Source of the DNA: DASPRG01 sp963796125
GTDB taxonomy: Bacteria > Nitrospirota > Thermodesulfovibrionia > Thermodesulfovibrionales > SM23-35
DNA: 64,000 bases
NCBI GenBank assembly: GCA_963796125.1
Contig: CAWCKM010000047.1
Location: 62,001 to 126,000 of the forward strand
Reading direction: 5' to 3'
Positions 26,054-35,663 of this stretch are shown here, piece by piece. The notes below the pieces were generated by a model. That model was given only the letters and a program-made list of their open reading frames with translations, did no database searches and was not told where the DNA came from. Positions within the stretch are counted from its first letter, which is position 1. Each line of letters starts with the position of its first letter. The position numbers and the translations under genes are program-made.

Positions 26054-27232
26054 TTAAAGAATGTTTTTTATTCTCTCGACAGCCTCTTGTATCCTTTTCA
26101 CAGATGCTGTTAATGCAAACCTTACATAGCCTTCGCCTGCATCTCCGAAACCATTACCGGGTGTTGCAAGCACGCCTGTCCTGTTCAGAAGATGTTTCAC
26201 GAAGCCCATAGAGTCAAACTGAGAAGGTATCCTGGCCCAAAGGTAGAATGTTGCCTGAGGTTTTATCACATGCATTCCTATTTTTTTTAAGCCATTGTAA
26301 AGCGTATCTCTCCTTTCCTGGTAGGTCCTCCGTATTGTTGAGAGGATGTTTTCCCTTGTACCAAGAGCAACAATAGCTGCTTCCTGTATGGCCTGAAAGA
26401 CTCCTGAATCAAGGTTTGTCTTTATCTTTCCGAGTCCTGCCAGAACTTCTCTGTTGCCGACAGCAAACCCTATCCTCCAGCCTGTCATGTTGTAAGTCTT
26501 TGAGAGTGAATGGAATTCGATGCCCACATCTTTTGCCCCGGGGACCTGCATAAAGCTCAAAGGTTTCTTGTTGAAATATATTTCGGTGTATGAGGCATCA
26601 TGGCAGACAATGAGATTGTACTTTAAAGCAGTCCGTATCACTTCCTTGTAAAATGCTATCGGAGCCATTGCCGAGGTTGGATTGTTTGGGTAGTTCAGGA
26701 AGATAAGTTTTGCTTTCCTCAATACACTCCTGGGTATTGAGTCGAGATCAGGAAGAAAGCCGTTCTTTTCTTCGAGCGGCATGGCATAACTTTCTCCACC
26801 GGCAAACAACGTACCTACTGAATACACTGGATATCCAGGAGATGGAACGAGTACTATATCACCCGGATTGATGAAGGCTAAGGGAATATGTCCTATGCCT
26901 TCCTTCGAGCCGATTAATGAGAGGACCTCTGTCTGTGGGTCAAGTTTTACGGTAAATCTTCTCTCATACCACTTTGCAACAGCTTCCCGGTATGGAAGCA
27001 TGCCCTCATATGAGGGATAGCGGTGGTGAACCGGTTTCTCAACAGCCTTTTGCATTGCCCTGACGATATGAGGCGGTGTAGGTATATCAGGGTCACCGAT
27101 ACTCAGATCAATGAGGTCAATACCTGTTTCTCTCGCCTGCTGTTTCATTCTGTCTATGGATGCGAAAAGGTACGGTGGAAGATGTTTGACACGGCCGGCG
27201 AGTTCAATAGATTTATTTTTCTTCAAATCCAC
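26054..27232 (-). CDS. dapL: LL-diaminopimelate aminotransferase-like class I/II aminotransferase
   Basis: PLP enzyme of fold type I. It has DLSIGDPDIPTPPHIVRAM, YPSYEGMLPYREAVAKWYERRF, GSKEGIGHIPLAFINPGD, PSPGYPVY, LNYPNNPTSA, the substrate region CHDASYTEIYF, the PLP lysine in EFHSLSKTYNMTGWRIGFAVGN, and a C-terminal RFALTASVKRIQEAVERI. The set matches DapL, which converts tetrahydrodipicolinate to LL-diaminopimelate in one step; the exact substrate cannot be proved from sequence. At 392 residues it is full length. It lies downstream of truA across a large hairpin. Confidence 0.88.
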   Translation of the reverse strand: MDLKKNKSIELAGRVKHLPPYLFASIDRMKQQARETGIDLIDLSIGDPDIPTPPHIVRAMQKAVEKPVHHRYPSYEGMLPYREAVAKWYERRFTVKLDPQTEVLSLIGSKEGIGHIPLAFINPGDIVLVPSPGYPVYSVGTLFAGGESYAMPLEEKNGFLPDLDSIPRSVLRKAKLIFLNYPNNPTSAMAPIAFYKEVIRTALKYNLIVCHDASYTEIYFNKKPLSFMQVPGAKDVGIEFHSLSKTYNMTGWRIGFAVGNREVLAGLGKIKTNLDSGVFQAIQEAAIVALGTRENILSTIRRTYQERRDTLYNGLKKIGMHVIKPQATFYLWARIPSQFDSMGFVKHLLNRTGVLATPGNGFGDAGEGYVRFALTASVKRIQEAVERIKNIL

Positions 27233-27265
27233 CTCCTGATTTTTGGTGTGATTATTATACTATAT

Positions 27266-27383
27266 CCCAAATCCAGCTATAACATTGCGAGTGATCGAGC
27301 GCCGCACTGGAGATCGCTTCTCGTGCAATCTCCTCGAAAAGCAGACGCTCGATACTCGCAATCAGTTCATCACTGGATTTGGG
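27266..27383. repeat. 118-bp nested inverted repeat between truA and dapL
   Basis: The outer arms CCCAAATCCAG (27266-27276) and CTGGATTTGGG (27373-27383) are perfect. Inside, ATTGCGAGT-g-ATCGAGCG (27284-27301) pairs with 27346-27362 apart from one bulged base, and GGAGAT pairs with ATCTCC in the centre. The result is a long interrupted hairpin with no reading frame. Confidence 0.85.
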
Positions 27384-27394
27384 TATATGGAAAC

Positions 27395-28162
27395 TCAATA
27401 CTCGATCTTTTCCAAAAAAAGGCCATGTGCTGGAGCAGTTGGCCCTGCAAGTCTTCTGTCGCGAGACTCTAAAATCTCTTCCATATGCTGAGGTGGTATT
27501 CTTCCTCTCCCAATCTCAACAAGGGTACCTACGATGTTTCTTGCCATGTGCTTTAAAAACCCGTCCGCATCTATTCTTATTCTTATGAATTCACCTGTTA
27601 TACATGCAGTCATAAAATTCATTTCCTCTAATTTTTCAATATCCAAAGAGAAGATTTCTCTTACAGGATCTTTTATGTCACTGCCGGCTCCCATGAAAGA
27701 AGAAAAATCGTACCTTCCAATAAGAATGTGCGATGCTTCCCCCATTGATTTAAAGTCAAGGAACTGTCTGACTGTCCATGCATACTTGTGGACAAATGCC
27801 GAAGGTTTCTTCTGATTTGAAATAATATAAAAATAGCTTTTTCTTCTGACATCATTTCTTGGGTGAAAGGAGTTATCAACCTCGGAGACATCAAGAACCC
27901 TGATATCCTCAGGAAGCAGAGCATTCAATGCCTTTTTGATTGTTTCGGAATCAAGTTTTGATTCTGTCCTGAATGTTGCAACCTGTCCGAGGGCATGTAC
28001 CCCTGCATCTGTCCTGCTTGCTCCAATAACTCTCGAATGACTATCCGTTATGTTGAATATCTTCTCTTCGATGATGCCTTGCATAGTAAGTCCCTCTTTC
28101 TGTATCTGCCATCCGTGATAGGCTGTACCATCATACTCAAGGAGGAGTTTTATTTTTTTCAC
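27395..28162 (-). CDS. truA: tRNA pseudouridine(38-40) synthase
   Basis: Modifies uridines 38-40 in the anticodon arm. The signature RTDAGVHALGQVATF with the catalytic aspartate is near residue 52. YDGTAYHGWQIQ opens the protein, and FYRLDADGFLKHMARNIVGTL-like IRIDADGFLKHMARNIVGTLVEIG and PAHGLFLEKIEY close it. At 255 residues it is full length. It is probably co-transcribed with dapL downstream. Confidence 0.95.
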   Translation of the reverse strand: MKKIKLLLEYDGTAYHGWQIQKEGLTMQGIIEEKIFNITDSHSRVIGASRTDAGVHALGQVATFRTESKLDSETIKKALNALLPEDIRVLDVSEVDNSFHPRNDVRRKSYFYIISNQKKPSAFVHKYAWTVRQFLDFKSMGEASHILIGRYDFSSFMGAGSDIKDPVREIFSLDIEKLEEMNFMTACITGEFIRIRIDADGFLKHMARNIVGTLVEIGRGRIPPQHMEEILESRDRRLAGPTAPAHGLFLEKIEY

Positions 28163-28241
28163 AGTTTACGATACACCAACCTTTCCCGGTTCTTCAACGA
28201 AGTAACTCATTCAACCTTTCTTCTGATACAATATCTTGAAG

Positions 28242-29323
28242 ATGCAACCATCGATAAATCTTCATGCACTCATTACCAGCGTAAAGAGGAACTGCAATAT
28301 CTCTGATGCAAAATACTGGGGGTTTTATTCTTTGTGCGGTTTTCTCCTGAGACTCAGAGAACTTTATCGCAGCGAGAAGGGTATGAGACCCTGGGAAAGG
28401 ATCAACCAGGAGGAGATTTCCGAATGGATATCAGACAAGGGAAACACTTTGGAAGGAACTCGAAGAGAAAGACTTAGGAGGCATTATTATCAGGAGAAGA
28501 AGTCTATGGCCCTTTTGAAATCGAAAGAGTAAATGCAGTTCTGGAAAAAGAAAACCTCCTGTATGGCGCAGGCTACGGCATTCATATGAAACCCTCTTTT
28601 TTCCTTGCTGACCTTCTCTCAAAACAAACCATCGAGGACCATGATGTTTATATTGCAGGGCATGAGTATGTGAGGGACCTTGCAGTTTATCCTGCCACAT
28701 TACAGGATGGGTCAATCTTTGCAAGGGTAGATACGACAAGGCATCTCCTCTGGGAAAAATTTGAGGAGTTGGAGATGAAAGCATCAAAAGTCTCTCTTGC
28801 ATTTGCATTTTCAAGGTATGGCATAACACGTGGAGATGAACCATCAGAGGATATGTACAAACAGATGTTCCACGTTGCATTTTCTGAAGTCGAGACATAC
28901 ATCTACCATGAGATCGGTGAGGCATACGAGGAGGGAAAATTGGGCGGTGAGTGGAAAGATCTGCTTATTGATTTTGCAGGCACAAAGATTGAGGTCTTTG
29001 CCCGTGGAGTTAAAGACCTCCTTTCCGATACCTCTGAGAAGGGTATGATCAGATACATTATCGAAAATAAAAAGGAAGGGTCTCTCGGTTTCTACCTCGT
29101 GTTTCTTGGGGGCTACAGGAAGCCTCTTTTTCCTGAGATCACCAAGGCATTTGAGGGTTTTGTTGAGTCAGGGGACTGGGGACTTATTGAAGATGCCAGG
29201 AGGGCTGGTTACAAAAAGGCTTCAATTTGTGCAGAAAAGCTGCTTACTTTCAGAAGAGAAAAAAGAGATCAGTCATGGATCTCTGAATATATAGATAAGG
29301 AAATGCTGGGCAGCAAAAGTTAA
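28242..29323 (+). CDS. Sfum_1244-family protein of unknown function, two apparent frameshifts
   Basis: Three frames together give one protein of about 360 residues. The first (ATG 28242) reads SVKRNCNISDAKYWGFYSLCGFLLRLRELYRSEKGM and EEISEWISDK. An extra G near 28440 moves it to ETLWKELEEKDLGGII, and an extra base near 28490 to SGEEVYGPFEIERVNAVL. It then runs through HMKPSFFLADLLSK to 29323. I recall this arrangement from proteins named Sfum_1244 family, whose role is unknown. Either it is decaying, or the sequence holds two insertions like those in other genes here. Confidence 0.75.
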
Positions 29324-29432
29324 AAAATAGCAGTTGTCGCATATATATTAACACCTGAAATGAGACTAATGATCGCCTACCCTTCTCCCATCCGAAGCAG
29401 ATTAACTGGTTCTTATAAGGCGCTTTCTTAAA

Positions 29433-30668
29433 GTGAAAGTATTAGCTATAATAATTTCCCAGAGACGGGAGGATTTTATCAAAAGAGTACCTGACAGAAA
29501 GGGCTATTTCGGTATTTATGGCGGACGGTTTGTACCCGAGACCCTCATGCCTGCCCTCAGGGAACTTGAGGAAGCATTCTTTCAATCAAAAAAAGATAAA
29601 GAATTTCAAAAAGAACTAAGCCACCTCCAGAAAACATTCATAGGGAGACCTACCCCTCTTTACTTTGCCCGGCGCTTAACAGAATACCTTGGCGGTGCAA
29701 AAATTTACCTGAAGCGCGAGGACCTTGCACATACGGGTGCGCATAAGATAAACAATGCCCTCGGCCAGGCATTGCTTGCAAAAAAAATGGGGAAGACAAG
29801 GGTGATCGCTGAGACAGGTGCAGGCCAACATGGAGTGGCAACTGCAACAGGTGCAGCCCTCGTTGGTCTTGAGTGCGAAATTTATATGGGCACTGAGGAT
29901 GTCAAAAGGCAGGCACTGAATGTATTCAGGATGAGACTCCTTGGAGCGAAAGTCACAGAGGTGCCTGTTGGGTCACAAACATTAAAGGATGCAATTAATG
30001 AGGCGTTACGGGATTGGACAACGAATGTCCGTACTACCCATTATGTTTTAGGTACAGTGTTTGGACCTCATCCCTTCCCTGTTATGGTCAGAGACTTTCA
30101 ATCCGTTATTGGGAAAGAAGCGAAGAAGCAGATACTCGATGCCGAGGGGAGACTTCCTGATTATCTCGTTGCTTGTGTTGGCGGCGGGAGTAATGCTATC
30201 GGACTTTTTTATGCCTTTCTGAAAGATGAAATAAGAATGATTGGCGTTGAGGCAGGAGGGGAGGGGATAGAAACGGGAAGACATGCAGCACGGTTTGCAG
30301 GCGGCTCTCTCGGGGTACTCCAGGGATGCAAAAGTTATCTCCTGCAGGACGATGACGGAAATGTCCTCGGAACCCATTCTGTTTCTGCTGGTCTTGATTA
30401 TGCATCGATCGGCCCTGAGCATCCCTATTTAAGGGACAAGGGGATTATTCAGTATACCTATGCAACTGATGATGAGGCTTTGGCAGCTTTTGAGCTTTTA
30501 TCAAGGATAGAGGGTATTACACCGGCCCTTGAGTCTGCGCATGCCATTGCAGAAGTCGTGAAACGTGCACCCAGGCTTTCCAAAGAGGAGATTATCATGG
30601 TGAATCTCTCAGGGCGGGGTGATAAAGATGTTCAGCATGTTGCAAACATAAAGGGCATTGAACTGTGA
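29433..30668 (+). CDS. trpB: tryptophan synthase beta chain
   Basis: Condenses indole and serine using PLP. The sequence has YFGIYGGRFVPETLMPAL, the PLP lysine in KREDLAHTGAHKINNALGQALLA, AETGAGQHGVATA, YMGTEDVKRQALNVFRM, GGGSNAIGLF, VSAGLDYASIGPEHPYL and NLSGRGDKDV. The start is uncertain: GTG 29433 puts a TATAAT (29447-29452) inside the gene, while the best ribosome site, GGGAGG (29467-29472), points to an in-frame ATC at 29478. trpA follows with a four-base overlap. The rest of the trp genes (trpE, G, D) lie 13 kb away, and trpC and trpF are absent. Confidence 0.95.
   Translation: MKVLAIIISQRREDFIKRVPDRKGYFGIYGGRFVPETLMPALRELEEAFFQSKKDKEFQKELSHLQKTFIGRPTPLYFARRLTEYLGGAKIYLKREDLAHTGAHKINNALGQALLAKKMGKTRVIAETGAGQHGVATATGAALVGLECEIYMGTEDVKRQALNVFRMRLLGAKVTEVPVGSQTLKDAINEALRDWTTNVRTTHYVLGTVFGPHPFPVMVRDFQSVIGKEAKKQILDAEGRLPDYLVACVGGGSNAIGLFYAFLKDEIRMIGVEAGGEGIETGRHAARFAGGSLGVLQGCKSYLLQDDDGNVLGTHSVSAGLDYASIGPEHPYLRDKGIIQYTYATDDEALAAFELLSRIEGITPALESAHAIAEVVKRAPRLSKEEIIMVNLSGRGDKDVQHVANIKGIEL
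29447..29452 (+). promoter_or_regulatory. probable -10 box of the trpBA operon
   Basis: A perfect TATAAT with TTCTTA 16 bases upstream. It lies 15 bases ahead of the GGGAGG ribosome site of trpB, a normal leader arrangement if translation starts at about 29478. Confidence 0.5.
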
Positions 30669-31444
30669 TTACAAGAATCGGAGAGACTTTCAAAAAATTA
30701 AAGATAAAAGGGGGAAAAGCGTTTATCCCATATATCATGGCGGGGGATCCTTCCCTGGAGAGAACAAAGGATATTGTTCTTCTTTTTGAAGAGAGCGGGG
30801 CTGATATCGTTGAATTGGGTGTTCCTTTTACTGATCCACTTGCAGACGGTCCGGTAATTCAGAGGGCATCAGAAAGGGCATTGCTGGGAGGTGTCACATT
30901 AAAAAAAGTGATAGCCTTTGTAAAAGATCTTAGACAAAGCACACAGATTCCTCTTATTCTCATGACTTATTACAACCCTGTTTTCAAATATGGTGAGGAG
31001 ATGTTTGTTAAGGATGCAAAAGATGCAGGCGTTGATGGTGTTATTATCCCTGATCTTCCTCCTGATGAGGCAGGGAATTTAATCCGGTCTTCGAGAAAAG
31101 TATCTCTCGATACCATTTTCCTCCTTGCACCGACATCGACTACTGACAGGATTGAGAAAGTGGCAAAGGCATCAAAGGGTTTTATATACTATGTCCCGAT
31201 GACCGGAATAACGGGAAGCAAGCTTTTACTTGATGGTTCTCTCGAACTATTGATATCAGAAATCAGAAAATATACTGACAAGCCTGTCGCAGTTGGCTTC
31301 GGTGTTTCCACACCTGAAGAGGCATCATCAGTTGCTAAGGTATCTGATGGTGTGATCATAGGCAGCGCCATAGTCAAAAGGCTTCATGAACCGTATGATG
31401 ATCTCAGGAGATATCTTGTCAGTCTCAGAGAGGCGATATCGTGA
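30665..31444 (+). CDS. trpA: tryptophan synthase alpha chain
   Basis: Cleaves indole-3-glycerol phosphate to indole for the beta subunit. The TIM barrel shows KGGKAFIPYIMAGDPSLERT, the catalytic DIVELGVPFTDPLADGPVIQ, LMTYYNPVFKYG, GVIIPDLPPDEAG, FIYYVPMTGITG and VAVGFGVSTPEEA. At 259 residues it is complete. The GTG start overlaps the trpB stop, and the gene also overlaps the following GAF/HD-GYP gene by four bases, so the operon continues. Confidence 0.96.
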   Translation: MITRIGETFKKLKIKGGKAFIPYIMAGDPSLERTKDIVLLFEESGADIVELGVPFTDPLADGPVIQRASERALLGGVTLKKVIAFVKDLRQSTQIPLILMTYYNPVFKYGEEMFVKDAKDAGVDGVIIPDLPPDEAGNLIRSSRKVSLDTIFLLAPTSTTDRIEKVAKASKGFIYYVPMTGITGSKLLLDGSLELLISEIRKYTDKPVAVGFGVSTPEEASSVAKVSDGVIIGSAIVKRLHEPYDDLRRYLVSLREAIS

Positions 31445-32511
31445 ATGGCATCCTGAAGAAGAAGCTCCAACGGCTTAACACGTTGGTAGAACTCTCCTCT
31501 CTTATTAATTCGACCCTTGACACGATGGAGATCAAGGAGCGTGCGATTGTTGCAGCTACACGGCTTCTGAATGCAGAAGCCGGCAGTCTCCTCCTTATTG
31601 ACCAGGACACAGAGGAGCTCTTCTTTGAGGTCGCTCTTGGAGAAAGAGGAGAAGAATTAAAAGAAATCAGGCTCAAAAAAGGAGAGGGGATTGCCGGATG
31701 GGTGACAGAGAAAGGAGAGCCTTTGGTTATCCATGATGTGCAGTCAGATCACAGGTTTTCAAAATCGGTCGATCAGAAGAGCACCTTTATTACCAGGAAC
31801 ATGGTATGTGTACCTCTGAAGAAAAAGGATAAGATTATAGGGGCCCTCCAGGTAATCAACAAGAGGCAGGGTTTCTTTGATGAGGAGGATAAGGATGCCC
31901 TGATAGCCCTGGCAAATCAGGTTGCCATTGCAATAGAAAATGCAACCCTCTATCAGGAACTCAAACAGGCATTCTACTACACAGCTATGGCTCTTGCAGA
32001 GGCGATAGAGATACGGGATCCTTATACAGGCGGCCATACGAAAAGGGTAATGGACTACAGCATTATGATAGGAAAGGCAATGAGACTTTCGAAGAGAGAA
32101 CTTGAGAACCTTGAACTTGCAGCTATACTCCATGATGTCGGTAAGATAGGAGTGAAGGACAATATCCTTCTAAAGAAAGGCAAACTCAGCCCTGAAGAAC
32201 TTGGTGAGATGGTCAGGCATACAAAATACGGTGCTGAGATCCTCAACCATTTCAGACACCTCAGTGAGGTAGCGCTGGGAGTGAAAGGGCATCATGAAAG
32301 GTTTGACGGCACAGGATATCCTGATAAACTCTGCGGCGAAGAAATCCCGTTGATAGCCAGGATAATCGCTGTTGCGGACAGTTTTGATGCGATGACAACG
32401 GACAGGCCTTACCGGAAAGCTATAGAAATGGAGAGGGCTTTCGAAGAGCTCAAATATAATATGGGGACGCAATTTGACAAAAATGTGGTCGAAGCGTTCA
32501 TAAGGATATAG
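31441..32511 (+). CDS. GAF and HD-GYP domain protein (cyclic-di-GMP phosphodiesterase)
   Basis: The N-terminal GAF sensor domain covers about residues 10-165 (LINSTLDTMEIKERAI, AGSLLLIDQDTEELFFEVALG, GIAGWVTEKGEPLVI, MVCVPLKKKDKIIGALQVINK). The HD-GYP domain follows (AEAIEIRDPYTGGHTKRV, HDVGKIGVKDNILLK, the signature HHERFDGTGYPDKL, ARIIAVADSFDAMT). The metal ligands and GYP triad are intact, so hydrolysis of cyclic-di-GMP is likely. The signal for the GAF domain is unknown. The gene is coupled to trpA by overlap, an odd partner for a signalling enzyme. Confidence 0.92.
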   Translation: MNGILKKKLQRLNTLVELSSLINSTLDTMEIKERAIVAATRLLNAEAGSLLLIDQDTEELFFEVALGERGEELKEIRLKKGEGIAGWVTEKGEPLVIHDVQSDHRFSKSVDQKSTFITRNMVCVPLKKKDKIIGALQVINKRQGFFDEEDKDALIALANQVAIAIENATLYQELKQAFYYTAMALAEAIEIRDPYTGGHTKRVMDYSIMIGKAMRLSKRELENLELAAILHDVGKIGVKDNILLKKGKLSPEELGEMVRHTKYGAEILNHFRHLSEVALGVKGHHERFDGTGYPDKLCGEEIPLIARIIAVADSFDAMTTDRPYRKAIEMERAFEELKYNMGTQFDKNVVEAFIRI

Positions 32512-32529
32512 AAGGTTTACAGTCATTAT

Positions 32530-33291
32530 ATGAAGCTGAGAGTGTTAGGAAGTTCCGGGGCAGAATTCGGTCGATATAACCTGCCGGCCTTTTTGGTAGA
32601 CAAATGTCTGCTCCTTGATGCAGGCACCATAGGCTTGGCTATAAGAGAAGTTGAGCAGAGGAACATACGCTGTATTCTCTTAACCCATGCACATCTCGAT
32701 CATGTCAAGGGAATCCCCTTCTTTGCAGAAAATCTCTACATGAGACACAAGGGACATGGCGTTACTATTATGAGCATCCCTCAGGTACTTGAGGCACTGC
32801 AGAATAATCTCTTCAACAATATTTTATGGCCGGATTTTACAAAGATACCCGATGCCAAAAATCCTGTACTGAAACTCAAGAAGATAGTGCCTGGCCGGTC
32901 ATTCCATATTTGTGCGCATAAAGTTACAGCATACAGAGTTAATCATTCCGTGCCTGCTGTGGGATATATTGTTGAAGATGTCAAAGGAAAGCGGCTTCTC
33001 TATACGGGAGATACCAGCCCAACCGATTTAATATGGAAGGCAACAGACAGGATAGATTGCGTGATAATGGAAGTGTCCTTTCCAAACAGGATGGAAGAGT
33101 TTGCCATCAAGAGCGGCCATTTAACGCCGAGGCTTATCGTAAAGGAGCTACAGAAGATGGACAGTTTTCCTGGTAGAGTTCTTATAACCCACCAAAAACC
33201 TCTGTACTTTAAACAGATTCACAGGGAAATAGAGGCTCTTCGCATGAAAAATGTGAAGGTTGTGGAAGACGGCAAAACCTATGAAATATAA
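32530..33291 (+). CDS. metallo-beta-lactamase-fold phosphodiesterase
   Basis: A 253-residue hydrolase with the MBL motif THAHLDHVKGIPF, further ligands in GDTSPTD and SGHLTPRLI, and LITHQKPL near the C-terminus. The opening VLGSSGAEFGRYNLPAFLVD and VNHSVPAVGYIVED recall class II 3',5'-cyclic nucleotide phosphodiesterases and RNase Z-like enzymes. A cyclic nucleotide or similar phosphodiester is the likely substrate. It lies 18 bases after the HD-GYP gene in the same operon. Confidence 0.85.
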   Translation: MKLRVLGSSGAEFGRYNLPAFLVDKCLLLDAGTIGLAIREVEQRNIRCILLTHAHLDHVKGIPFFAENLYMRHKGHGVTIMSIPQVLEALQNNLFNNILWPDFTKIPDAKNPVLKLKKIVPGRSFHICAHKVTAYRVNHSVPAVGYIVEDVKGKRLLYTGDTSPTDLIWKATDRIDCVIMEVSFPNRMEEFAIKSGHLTPRLIVKELQKMDSFPGRVLITHQKPLYFKQIHREIEALRMKNVKVVEDGKTYEI

Positions 33292-33296
33292 ATTCA

Positions 33297-33380
33297 GAAT
33301 ACAGAAAACAGTATTCAGAATACGGCATTCGGAAAGCTTATTTTTTACTGTTTACTGTCTACTATCTGCTGTTTACTTTT
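33297..33380. repeat. period-7 tandem array upstream of accD
   Basis: The right part repeats TTTACTG, TTTACTG, TCTACTA, TCTGCTG, TTTACTT. The left part repeats CAGAATA-like words. It fills the whole gap before the accD ATG, and no ribosome site is visible. Confidence 0.65.
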
Positions 33381-33383
33381 AAT

Positions 33384-34217
33384 ATGGCGTGGTTTAAGAA
33401 GACAAAAGATCTGAGGGCCGACAAGAAGGTAAAAATACCCGAAGGGTTATGGGTCAAGTGCGAGAGCTGCAAGGAGATCATATATAAGAAAGAGATAGAC
33501 AGGAATCTCCAGGTCTGTCCAAAATGCAATTACCACTTCAGAATAAGCGCACGGGAACGGTTGAAACTCCTCGTTGATGAAGGAAGTTTCACGGAATTCG
33601 ATAATAATCTGTTATCAAGTGACCCTCTCAATTTCAAAGACACTATGTCGTATAAAGATAGGATGAAAGAAAACCAGAAAAAGAGCGGGCTTAATGAAGC
33701 AGTGATTTCCGGAGAGGCCTTCATCAAAGGTAACCCTGTCAGCCTCGTTGTTATGGATTTTTCCTTTATGGGTGGAAGTATGGGCTCTGTGGTCGGAGAG
33801 AAAGTCTCGAGGGCCGCAGAACGTGCTCTGGAAAAAAAGCAACCCCTTGTGACTGTATCATCATCTGGCGGCGCAAGAATGCAGGAGGGGATATTCTCAC
33901 TTATGCAGATGGCAAAGGTCTCTGCTTCCATAGGAAGGTTGAGGGGAAACGGGATCCTCTTTGTTTCTGTAATAGCAGATCCCACGTTCGGAGGAGTTAC
34001 CGCAAGCTTTGTTATGCTCGGGGATATCATTCTTGCTGAACCGAAAAGTCTTATAGGGTTTGCCGGACCGAGAGTTATCGAACAGACGATCAAACAACCA
34101 CTCCCTGAGGACTTTCAGAGGGCTGAGTTCCTCCTCGAACACGGTATGATCGATATTATTGTAGAAAGAAAGAACCTGAAGGATACGCTTGCGAAGCTCT
34201 TTGAACTTCTCCAATGA
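33384..34217 (+). CDS. accD: acetyl-CoA carboxylase carboxyltransferase subunit beta
   Basis: Carboxyltransferase beta subunit that makes malonyl-CoA with AccA. The N-terminal zinc ribbon has four cysteines in WVKCESCKEIIYKKEI and LQVCPKCNYHF. The crotonase-fold domain includes FMGGSMGSVVGEKVSRAAE, SSSGGARMQEGIFSLMQMAK, DPTFGGVTASFVMLGD and GFAGPRVIEQTI. At 277 residues it is full length. It overlaps folC by ATGA, the classic accD-folC pair. Confidence 0.96.
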   Translation: MAWFKKTKDLRADKKVKIPEGLWVKCESCKEIIYKKEIDRNLQVCPKCNYHFRISARERLKLLVDEGSFTEFDNNLLSSDPLNFKDTMSYKDRMKENQKKSGLNEAVISGEAFIKGNPVSLVVMDFSFMGGSMGSVVGEKVSRAAERALEKKQPLVTVSSSGGARMQEGIFSLMQMAKVSASIGRLRGNGILFVSVIADPTFGGVTASFVMLGDIILAEPKSLIGFAGPRVIEQTIKQPLPEDFQRAEFLLEHGMIDIIVERKNLKDTLAKLFELLQ

Positions 34218-35471
34218 GCTACGGCGAGACAATTCATTACCTCTATAGTCTTCAGAAACAGGGTATCAAATTCGGTCTCGATAATATCACCAGTCTGATG
34301 TCATCTCTTGGTGATCCTCAGAAATCATTTCCTTCCCTCCATGTTGCAGGCACCAACGGGAAGGGTTCAACATCAGCTATCATTGCGTCTGTACTCAGGA
34401 CGCTTGGTCTCAAGGTCGGTCTTTTCACATCACCTCACCTAGTAAGTTTTACCGAGAGGATCAGGATCAATGATGAAGAAATACCGGAATTCGAGGTAAT
34501 ACATATTGCCGAGGAGTTAAGAACAAAGATCTTGCAGATCCAGGCTTCTGACCCAGGCTTTTTACCTACCTTCTTCGAGGTTGTAACTGCAATGGGACTG
34601 CTTTATTTCAAGAGGGAACAAATAGATATTGCGGTAATAGAGGTAGGGATGGGAGGAAGACTCGATGCTACAAATATCATCATCCCTGAGGTTTCCGTTA
34701 TTACAAGCATAAGCTATGACCACAGAGAATTTCTTGGAAATACTCTCAAAGAAATAGCTTACGAGAAAGCAGGCATTATCAAAAAAGATATTCCTGTGGT
34801 CATCTCTCCTCAAATTCCAGAGGTTTTAGAGGGTATTGAAGAAAGAGTGAAGGAGAACAGGCACCGTTTCCTGTCTGTACGGCAGGGATTTTTCAGCAGC
34901 TCTCAAAAGAGAGGATGTTTCGGGAATATACTTTGATTACTACAGTAATAATTCTCTTATGCTCCATGATTTATACCTTCCTCTTACCGGTGAACATCAA
35001 ATGCAGAACGCCTCTGTTGCAATAAAGGCAGTTGAATTGTTTTTTGAACGCAGGCTAAGCCGAGCTCTACGACTCATTACATCACTTCCAATCAAAGATG
35101 GTCTCGCAACGGTGAAGTGGCCGGGAAGACTTGAGATGATAAAAGACGACCCGCCTCTTCTTATCGATGGAGCGCATAACCCTGCTGCAGCAGTTGCTCT
35201 CTCCCGCGCACTGGAAAATACATTCCTTAAACAATATAAAGGGATTATTCTTGTCCTCGGAATTATGGGTGACAAAGATATAGAGGGTATTATGAAGCCT
35301 CTTCTTCCCCTGGCTTCAGAAATCATACTGACTTCCCCTCATTACGAGAGGGCTGCTCCTCCCGACAGACTCGCCAGTGTAGCTGCATCTTTAGGGTTCC
35401 CTGATGTACGCACTGCGCCAACCGTAAAAGATGCTCTTGAATTGGCTCAAAATATCTTGTCGAGCAGTTAA
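34214..35471 (+). CDS. folC: folylpolyglutamate/dihydrofolate synthase, frameshifted
   Basis: Adds glutamates to folates. The first part (34214-34936) has SLHVAGTNGKGSTSAIIASVLR, TSPHLVSFTERIRIN, EVVTAMGLLYF and IEVGMGGRLDATN. The second (34959-35471) has GEHQMQNASVAIKAVEL, WPGRLEMI, LLIDGAHNPAAAVAL and VLGIMGDKD. The link DFSAALKREDVSGIYF lies between them in the +1 frame, so a single extra G in the GGG at 34885-34887 explains the split. The joined protein is about 418 residues, as expected. Confidence 0.93.
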
Positions 35472-35663
35472 ATCACCATACTCTCACTCGTCACTTATTG
35501 TGGTAACGGGTTCGTTTTACACCATAGGAGAGGCAAAGGAGTGTATCGGTTACAGAGGTGTGCTCACGAGGCTGCGGGAATAGAAGTGAACAGTGAACAG
35601 TTATCAGTGAATAGTAAGAAATATGCTATTAATCTCTCAAGTTCTTAAAAATTATTTGAGATC

